Origin: Oscillatoriales cyanobacterium
Lineage (GTDB): Bacteria > Cyanobacteriota > Cyanobacteriia > Cyanobacteriales > Microcoleaceae
Direction of reading: 5' to 3'
NCBI GenBank assembly: GCA_004292955.1
Contig: RDXX01000080.1
Coordinates: 1-63,845, forward strand
DNA length: 63,845 nt
The position numbers and the translations under genes were made by a program. Numbering within the stretch: position 1 is the first letter of the stretch; every line of letters starts with the position of its first letter. The notes beneath the pieces are model-generated. The model did no database searches. It was not told the origin of the DNA and saw only the letters and a program-made list of their open reading frames with translations. Below are positions 58,140-63,845 of the stretch, one piece after another.

Positions 58140-59645
58140 ATGTCAGCGCGCATTTTATCATTCTTGGAGTTTTTCAAATCTCGGTTGTCTAGACAAATAG
58201 CTTTGTGGGTGTTTGCTAGTATTCTTGTGATAGAGGGAATTATTTTAGTTCCCTCTTATTTTCGGCGCGAAAATGAACTTTTAAATCAACTGGAACAGGT
58301 ATCTCACGCGACTGTTGAGGCTCTAGAGGTTTTGCTAAAACAAGATATTTACGATCGTACTGTCTTTGAAGAAGAAGTCAAAAATATTACTAAGGATTCT
58401 CAAGTAGTATTAGGACTATCTATTTACCAATTTGACGACCAGCTAATATATCAACTTGGTGAAGCACCCAAAATTGATTTGGATGAACTAAAACTTGCTC
58501 GTATAATTCGCCAGAAAACTTTCGATGGCAAGCGCTACGATATTGCTTGGACAGAGCGACATTTGGGAGGAGATTATACGTTAATTGTTCGGCATGATGC
58601 TTCTACTGTTCAACCAGAACTATACGCATTTATAGGGCGGGTTGCTATTTTAGTTATTATTATATCAGCCTTTGTCACTTCTGTAACTATGCTGTTTTTA
58701 GGGGTGACAGTAATTGCACCAATCTTGAGATTGCGCGATGATTTGATCGCTGCGGGAGTAGCTTTGAGCAAAGATAGAGAAAAACCTGATTTCTACTCTC
58801 TCTCTGTCAAGCGCGATGACGAGTTGGGAGAAGTTATGGTCGCCTTCAATCAAATGTTTCAACGAGTTTACAAGGAAATTGCACAGCGGAAACAAGCTGA
58901 GGAAATATTGCGCGCCGAACAAGAAAAGTCGGAACGTTTACTGCTAAATATTTTACCTGAAATGATTGCCGATCGCCTAAAACAAGGTCAGATAAATATC
59001 GCAGATGGATTTGCTGAGGTGACGGTGCTGTTTGCGGACATTGTGGGCTTTACCGAAATATCCTCTCGCACGTCTCCAGCAGAATTAGTCGAACTGCTGA
59101 ACAAAATATTTTCAGCTTTCGATTGCTTAAGCGAGAAATACGGCTTGGAAAAGATTAAGACAATCGGTGACAATTATATGGTAGCAGGCGGTTTGCCACT
59201 TCCATCTACAAATCATGCAGAATGTATTGCCGAAATGGCGATGGAAATGCAGCAAGAAATTATGAAATTTCGCGACGAATCCGATATACCTCTCAGTATC
59301 CGCATTGGAATTAATAGCGGGCCTGTGGTAGCCGGTGTCATCGGTACTAAAAAGTTTATTTACGACTTGTGGGGAGATGCTGTAAATACAGCAAGCCGCA
59401 TGGAATCCCAGGGACTCCCTGGTAAAATTCAGGTTAGCGGCTCAACTTATGAATTGCTGCGCGATCGGTATGTGTTGGAAAAACGCGGTAAAATCAATGT
59501 TAAAGGAAAAGGAGCAATGACGACTTATTTGCTGATTGGCAGAAAAAATTTAACTGACAAATTCAACTATCGCCCGGGAATACCGGATCTGGCGGTAGAC
59601 GTTTCAGCGCCCCCGCCCCCCAACACTAAACTAGATTTTTTTTAA
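58140..59645 (+). CDS. Membrane-bound class III adenylate/guanylate cyclase with HAMP domain
   Basis: A 501-residue enzyme: membrane segment (about 20-40), extracytoplasmic sensor of about 125 residues, second membrane segment (about 165-190), HAMP (about 190-250), linker coil, then the catalytic domain (about 285-470) with metal-binding Asp in VTVLFADIVGFT and in DLWGDAVNTASRM. KTIGDNYM keeps the Lys and FIYDLWGD the Asp that select adenine in class III cyclases, so cAMP is the likely product. It is a paralogue of the frameshifted gene upstream, over the whole catalytic half; the sensor differs. It probably backs up or replaces it. Confidence 0.92.
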   Translation: MSARILSFLEFFKSRLSRQIALWVFASILVIEGIILVPSYFRRENELLNQLEQVSHATVEALEVLLKQDIYDRTVFEEEVKNITKDSQVVLGLSIYQFDDQLIYQLGEAPKIDLDELKLARIIRQKTFDGKRYDIAWTERHLGGDYTLIVRHDASTVQPELYAFIGRVAILVIIISAFVTSVTMLFLGVTVIAPILRLRDDLIAAGVALSKDREKPDFYSLSVKRDDELGEVMVAFNQMFQRVYKEIAQRKQAEEILRAEQEKSERLLLNILPEMIADRLKQGQINIADGFAEVTVLFADIVGFTEISSRTSPAELVELLNKIFSAFDCLSEKYGLEKIKTIGDNYMVAGGLPLPSTNHAECIAEMAMEMQQEIMKFRDESDIPLSIRIGINSGPVVAGVIGTKKFIYDLWGDAVNTASRMESQGLPGKIQVSGSTYELLRDRYVLEKRGKINVKGKGAMTTYLLIGRKNLTDKFNYRPGIPDLAVDVSAPPPPNTKLDFF

Positions 59646-59774
59646 CGAACCGCGAAGGCGCAAAGGACACGAAGAAAGGAAGAAAAGAGAAGAAGAAAGA
59701 AGAGAAGATAAAGGGTTCACAATTGAGTTACAATTGCTTTAAAATGCAGGTTGATATTAGTGGCAGGGGTAAAA

Positions 59775-61082
59775 ATGACTGCGAAGCAGGAACATAATTC
59801 TTCAACTTCACCAATTTGGCAGCCCTTCACGCAAATGAAAACTGCTCCGGCGCCGCTGAAGGTAATTAGCGGCAAAGGATCGCTGCTGGAATTAGAAGAT
59901 GGGCGGCTAATTCTTGACTGTATTTCTAGTTGGTGGGTGACGATTCACGGGCACAGCCATCCTGTTCTGGCTGAGGCTCTTTACGAACAAGCCAAAAAGT
60001 TAGAACACGTAATCTTTGCGGGATTTACTCACGAACCTGCACAGAAACTTGCTGACAAGTTGATAACTCATACGCCTGATTCTTTGACGCGGATTTTCTT
60101 TTCTGATAATGGTTCGACTGCTGTTGAAGTTGCTCTGAAAATGGCGTTTCAATATTGGCTAAATCTCGGAGAAACTAACCGCACTAGCTTTATTGGTTTT
60201 GAGGGAGGTTATCACGGCGATACTGTGGGCGCGATGTCTGCGGGTAGAAGTTCGCTGTGGTGGGAACCTTTTGCGCCTTTAATGTTTGCTGGGGATGTTG
60301 TGCCTTTTCCTGCGACTTTTGATGGCGATGATGAGGTGGAAAGCAAGGAGGCGGCGAGTTTGGAGAAACTTGAGTCTTTGTTGAAGCATGGGAAGGGGTA
60401 TGCGGGAATTTTTATCGAACCTTTGGTGCAAGGTTCTGCGGGTATGCGAATGTGTCGCCCTGAGTTTTTGCGGGCGATCGCACAAATGGCCCGCCAGTTT
60501 AATGTATTGTTGATTTACGATGAGGTGATGACGGGTTTTGGGCGCACGGGCGAACTGTTTGCCTCTGTTAAATCTGCAACTGTACCGGATATCCTGTGTT
60601 TGTCTAAGGGATTGTCTGGCGGCTGCTTGCCAATTGCTGTCACAATGGCATCGGAGCATATTTATCAAGCTTTTTGGCGAGATGAATCGGACAAAGCTTT
60701 TTATCACGGTCATTCTTATACCGGAAATCCCTTAGCTTGTGCGGTGAGTGTAGCATCCCTGGAGCTTTTGGAGCAAAACCCAAATGCCTATCAAGGAATG
60801 GAAAAACTGCACCGCAAATACCTGAATCAATGGCTGATAGATCATCCTAAACTCGAACGGATTCGGACTTGCGGCACTATCGCAGCAATGGATGTGAAAA
60901 CGGAAAGCGTTTCCGGTTATTTTAATGACATCGCCCCTGTATTGAAAGCCAGATTTCTGGAAGCGGGGTTTTTGCTCCGCCCCTTGGGAAATACGCTTTA
61001 CTTGATGCCTCCCTATTGCATTTCTCCTGATGAACTAGAATCAATTTATCGGATAATTCGTCAGGTTTTGGATACTCTGTAA
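59775..61082 (+). CDS. bioA: Adenosylmethionine-8-amino-7-oxononanoate aminotransferase BioA
   Basis: A 435-residue PLP enzyme of biotin synthesis that uses S-adenosylmethionine as amino donor to make 7,8-diaminopelargonate. It has WQPFTQMKTAP, CISSWWVTIHGHSHP, NGSTAVEVALKMAFQYW, GGYHGDTVGAMS, IYDEVMTGFGRTG and the PLP-lysine segment LCLSKGLSGGCLP. I start at ATG 59775 (MTAKQEHNSS), with GGGG 5-8 bases upstream; an earlier TTG is unlikely. bioB begins 17 bp after its stop, so the two form an operon. Confidence 0.96.
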   Translation: MTAKQEHNSSTSPIWQPFTQMKTAPAPLKVISGKGSLLELEDGRLILDCISSWWVTIHGHSHPVLAEALYEQAKKLEHVIFAGFTHEPAQKLADKLITHTPDSLTRIFFSDNGSTAVEVALKMAFQYWLNLGETNRTSFIGFEGGYHGDTVGAMSAGRSSLWWEPFAPLMFAGDVVPFPATFDGDDEVESKEAASLEKLESLLKHGKGYAGIFIEPLVQGSAGMRMCRPEFLRAIAQMARQFNVLLIYDEVMTGFGRTGELFASVKSATVPDILCLSKGLSGGCLPIAVTMASEHIYQAFWRDESDKAFYHGHSYTGNPLACAVSVASLELLEQNPNAYQGMEKLHRKYLNQWLIDHPKLERIRTCGTIAAMDVKTESVSGYFNDIAPVLKARFLEAGFLLRPLGNTLYLMPPYCISPDELESIYRIIRQVLDTL

Positions 61083-61099
61083 ACCCTTAAATTTTAGTA

Positions 61100-62167
61100 A
61101 TGAATTTACCCAATTGGAACGATTTGGCTGATGACTCGCTGGCGGGAAAATGTCTCTCTCGCGAGCAATCTTTGGCTGTATTGCGCGCGCCGGATGAGGT
61201 TTTGCTGGAACAACTAAACGCAGCTTATCGGGTGCGCCACCACTACTGGGGAAACCGCGTCAGGTTGCACTATTTGTTAAACGCTCAAAGTGGTCTTTGT
61301 CCTGAAGATTGCCATTATTGTTCTCAGTCAAAAATTTCGAGTGCGGAAATAGAAAAGTATCCGCTGTTAGCTAAGGAAAAAATTCTGGATGCAGCCCAAC
61401 GCGCAGCAGATTTAAAAGCTGGTACGTTTTGTTTGGTGATTTCTGGCCGCCAACCAAGTGCATCTACTTTCGATCGCGTTTTGGATGCTGTAGAAACGGT
61501 CAAGGCTAATCATAACCTAAAAATTTGTGCTTGTTTGGGGTTGTTGACCGAGGAGCAAACTCACCGTTTAGCTAAGGCGGGAGTCGATCGCGTAAACCAC
61601 AATCTCAACACTTCCGAATCGTACCACACGGACATCTGCACAACTCACACTTTTGGCGATCGCGTGGAAACAGTCGAAAACGTCAAAGCAGCCGGAATCA
61701 CAACTTGTTCCGGCGGAATTTTGGGGATGGGCGAATCGGATGACGATGCGATCGATTTGGCGCTGTCGCTGCGGAATTTGGGCGTTACGAGCGTACCGGT
61801 CAACTTTTTTATTCCAATCCCCGGAACGCCCTTTGCGGAGGTTAATCGCTTAAATCCGCGCCAATGTTTGCGGATTCTCTGCTTGTTCCGATTTTTGCTT
61901 CCCAGCCAAGAAATTCGGATTGCTGGGGGACGGGAGGTGCATTTGCGATCGATGCAACCTCTGGGACTTTACCCTGCTAATTCGATCTTTGTGGGCGATT
62001 ATCTCACAACTCCCGGACAAAGCGCCAATCAAGATTGGGATATGATTCGAGATGCAGGATTTGCGATCGAATCTCCCGAAGATCGGGGATTTGCGATCGA
62101 ATTTTCCGAAGATAAGACGGCGGTTGAAACCGCGTCTACACAAACGATGTCCGCCTCCGCGGACTAA
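61100..62167 (+). CDS. bioB: Biotin synthase BioB with repeat-derived C-terminus
   Basis: A 355-residue radical-SAM enzyme that inserts sulfur into dethiobiotin. The 4Fe-4S cluster motif is CPEDCHYCSQS; other motifs are GTFCLVISGRQPS, LGLLTEEQTHRLAKAGVDRVNHNLNTS, CSGGILGMGES, PVNFFIPIPGTPF and GGREVHLRSMQPLGLYPANSIFVGDYLTTPGQ. The conserved protein ends around residue 320. The remaining ~35 residues include a duplicated FAIExxED segment and the last 17 codons (TAVETASTQTMSASAD), which are read from the left end of a dispersed palindromic repeat (62115 on). The enzyme core is complete, so activity is expected. Confidence 0.95.
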   Translation: MNLPNWNDLADDSLAGKCLSREQSLAVLRAPDEVLLEQLNAAYRVRHHYWGNRVRLHYLLNAQSGLCPEDCHYCSQSKISSAEIEKYPLLAKEKILDAAQRAADLKAGTFCLVISGRQPSASTFDRVLDAVETVKANHNLKICACLGLLTEEQTHRLAKAGVDRVNHNLNTSESYHTDICTTHTFGDRVETVENVKAAGITTCSGGILGMGESDDDAIDLALSLRNLGVTSVPVNFFIPIPGTPFAEVNRLNPRQCLRILCLFRFLLPSQEIRIAGGREVHLRSMQPLGLYPANSIFVGDYLTTPGQSANQDWDMIRDAGFAIESPEDRGFAIEFSEDKTAVETASTQTMSASAD

Positions 62168-62256
62168 AGAAGATCACCTAATTTTTACCGCCAATTCTTC
62201 AACCCGCGGAGGCGGGTTTTGTCTTTGTAGACGCGAATTTCATTCGCCCGGTCTTT
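62115..62256. repeat. Copy C of the GCGGTTGAAACCGC palindromic element, overlapping bioB
   Basis: It starts AGACGGCGGTTGAAACCGC and ends TTCATTCGCCCGGTCTTTT, with inner arms CCGCCTCCGCGGAC and CCCGCGGAGGCGG. The first 53 bp are within the bioB coding sequence and supply its stop codon; the rest separates bioB from the methyltransferase gene. Confidence 0.85.
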
Positions 62257-62295
62257 TTGAATGAATCAATTTTAAATCATACAAGAGGGGGAATT

Positions 62296-62907
62296 GTGGA
62301 TAAACGCGAAGAAATTACGATCGCAGAATACCAGACAACCGCCGAATCTTTCCGAGAAGGAACATGGCATCACGACGTATCCCAAAATCGATCCGCACTA
62401 ACCGCTGCCATGCCCCGCAACCCCGGTAAAATACTCGATATAGGATGCGGGCCCGGACGAGATTTAGTAGCATTCAAGAGCCAAGGACATACCGTTGTAG
62501 GCTTAGATGCAACTCCAGCTTTTGTACAAATAGCAAAGAAGTTATCCGGCTGCGAAGTTTTGCAGCAATCTTTTCTTGAACTCGACTTACCAAAGGCTGA
62601 ATTTGACGGTATTTTTGCCAATGCTTCCCTAATTCACGTTCCCAGCGACAACATGGTGAAAGTGCTGCAAGATTTGCACAAAACCTTAGTTGTTAGCGGT
62701 GCAATTGTCATGTCAATGTGCCGGGGAAATTGGGAAGGCTACGACGAGCGGCCGACGGGAAAACGCTATACTGCGGGATGGGAATACGAAACTTTAGCAC
62801 CTTGTTTGGAACAAGCAGGATTTGCCATTGTCAGCCACTACTACCGCCCTCCCGGTTTGCCGCGCGAAGCTCAATCTTGGGTAGTAATAGTCGGCAAAAA
62901 AATCTAA
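62296..62907 (+). CDS. Class I SAM-dependent methyltransferase
   Basis: A 203-residue methyltransferase starting at GTG 62296, which has AGAGGGGG 6-8 bases upstream; an ATG at 62257 is in frame but has no site and overlaps a repeat. Motif I ILDIGCGPGRDLVAFKSQGHTVVGLD, then FDGIFANASLIHVPSDNMVKVLQDLHKTLVVSGAI and a GWEYETLAPCLEQAGF C-terminal helix. Substrate unknown. It follows the biotin genes but is separated by a repeat, so it is probably not part of that operon. Confidence 0.88.
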   Translation: MDKREEITIAEYQTTAESFREGTWHHDVSQNRSALTAAMPRNPGKILDIGCGPGRDLVAFKSQGHTVVGLDATPAFVQIAKKLSGCEVLQQSFLELDLPKAEFDGIFANASLIHVPSDNMVKVLQDLHKTLVVSGAIVMSMCRGNWEGYDERPTGKRYTAGWEYETLAPCLEQAGFAIVSHYYRPPGLPREAQSWVVIVGKKI

Positions 62908-63071
62908 CCAAAAGGCAATACTGGCGATTGCGAATCATTCCCCTCTCTTCCTCTGCGCCCTCTGCGCCCTCTGCGGTTAAAAAAAACAAAACTCACCAAT
63001 TAAGCGAGAATTGTTGTATAATAACCCACAGTCAAAAAACTAACTCCTTCCCAACTTAAAACAAGATTAAA

Positions 63072-63746
63072 ATGATAGAGAAATTGCATATCTTTTTAGC
63101 GGGTGCTAGTCGAGGCGTTGGCTTAGAAATCGCCAAATGTCTGGTAGCACAAAATATACAAGTAACTGCACTTTTGCGATCGCCCAACCACCGCACCGAA
63201 TTAGAAGCAATGGGCATCAAAGTCATGACAGGCGATGCTTTGGATACAGCGGCTGTAGAAGCTGCGATCGCTGGAGGCGCACCAATCCATGCCGCAATCA
63301 GCACCATTGGCGGCTTGCCAAAAGATGGAGAAAGAGCCGATTATTTGGGCAACAAAAACTTGATTGATGCGGCTGTCAAAGCAGGCGTGCAAAAATTTAT
63401 TTTAGTTTCATCCATCGGTAGCGGTAACACTGCTGCGGCTTTACCACCGCAAGCTTTAGAAACGTTGCGCCCGGTATTACTTGAAAAGGAAAAAGCCGAA
63501 AATCATTTAATCGCAAGCGGGATGATTTATACTGTAATTCGTCCGGGCGGATTGAAATCGGAACCTGCGACGGGCAATGGTGTGTTAACAGAAGATTGTC
63601 GAGTTGCGGGAACGATTCACCGGGCGGATGTAGCGCAGTTAGTTTGTCAGTGTTTAGTTTCGGATGCTGCTAATAATAAAGTTTTGTCGGCAGTTGACAA
63701 ACAAATGGTTTATGGGAATCTCGAATATGAGGTATTAAATTTCTAG
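63072..63746 (+). CDS. NAD(P)-binding reductase, NmrA/atypical SDR-like
   Basis: A 224-residue protein with an N-terminal dinucleotide-binding glycine motif (FLAGASRGVGLEIAKCL, about 8-24) and a Rossmann pattern with GDALD, HAAISTIGG and KFILVSSIGSGN. TVIRPGGLKSEPATG resembles the substrate loop of atypical short-chain dehydrogenases that lack the YxxxK catalytic pair. Cytoplasmic; such proteins act in chlorophyll biosynthesis, redox sensing or unknown reductions, and the role here is not clear. Confidence 0.87.
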   Translation: MIEKLHIFLAGASRGVGLEIAKCLVAQNIQVTALLRSPNHRTELEAMGIKVMTGDALDTAAVEAAIAGGAPIHAAISTIGGLPKDGERADYLGNKNLIDAAVKAGVQKFILVSSIGSGNTAAALPPQALETLRPVLLEKEKAENHLIASGMIYTVIRPGGLKSEPATGNGVLTEDCRVAGTIHRADVAQLVCQCLVSDAANNKVLSAVDKQMVYGNLEYEVLNF

Positions 63747-63845
63747 GGGCGGGCTAGAAGCCCACCCCACAAGATAATTCATTGCTTGTGGAACAGGCAT
63801 CTTGCCTGTTCAAAAAAATTCTGGGCGGGCTAGAAGCCCACCCCA
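63747..63845. repeat. GGGCTAGAAGCCC repeats at the window end
   Basis: Two direct copies of GGGCGGGCTAGAAGCCCACC (about 63749 and 63823), each a small hairpin, flank AACAGGCATCTTGCCTGTTC, another hairpin. These are dispersed intergenic repeats. The window ends inside the second copy. Confidence 0.8.

Overview
The window is cyanobacterial chromosome. It carries psbO, a SigF-type sigma factor, many Ser/Thr and histidine kinases, xisH/xisI, abundant GCGATCGC (HIP1-type) sites and heptameric short tandem repeats between genes. Gene content and repeat style suggest a filamentous, non-heterocystous lineage of the Microcoleus/Oscillatoria type; the genus is an inference. No rRNA, tRNA, CRISPR array or intact insertion sequence was seen.

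Region by region. 0.4-7.1 kb: a Ser/Thr kinase, an FHA-ABC half-transporter fusion, and a two-domain FGE-sulfatase (C-type-lectin fold) protein whose domain ends look like the variable repeat of a diversity-generating retroelement. 7.5-11.0 kb: a class II (B12-dependent) ribonucleotide reductase, nrdJ, interrupted at its active-site motif by a 253-nt group I intron and, 24 nt further on, by a 328-residue LAGLIDADG-type intein. 11.2-18.4 kb: an RTX/DUF4394 protein, a leucine-rich-repeat protein with two small companions, and an orphan peptide-type ABC permease. 18.7-25.4 kb: housekeeping (apt, an aspartate aminotransferase, sigF, psbO) and a second RTX protein. 25.7-36.1 kb: a signalling block of a receiver-kinase, a membrane hybrid kinase and a giant HstK-type Ser/Thr plus histidine kinase, with an ISL3-type MITE between the last two. 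36.3-38.1 kb: a transporter remnant, then a MarR regulator and a membrane protein that share an operator-like palindrome. 38.5-46.9 kb: a VWA protein, a DEDDy exonuclease, gyrA and a deacetylase-family protein.

48.2-54.6 kb: the ATPase and permease of a DrrAB-like ABC exporter, separated by about 4.5 kb of accessory genes (DUF433, Uma2, an AT-rich putative PD-(D/E)XK nuclease, an antitoxin-like gene, xisI, xisH and gene remnants). 54.8-63.8 kb: a small secreted protein, methyltransferases, two tandem class III nucleotide cyclases (the first, with a haem-binding CxxCH sensor domain, is frameshifted), the biotin genes bioA-bioB and an NAD(P)-binding reductase. A family of ~140-bp palindromic elements is scattered through this end, and one copy supplies the C-terminal codons of bioB.

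The best leads for something unusual are the intron-plus-intein arrangement in nrdJ, the AAY-like hypervariation in the FGE protein, the accessory island inside the drrAB pair, and repeat elements that have become protein-coding.
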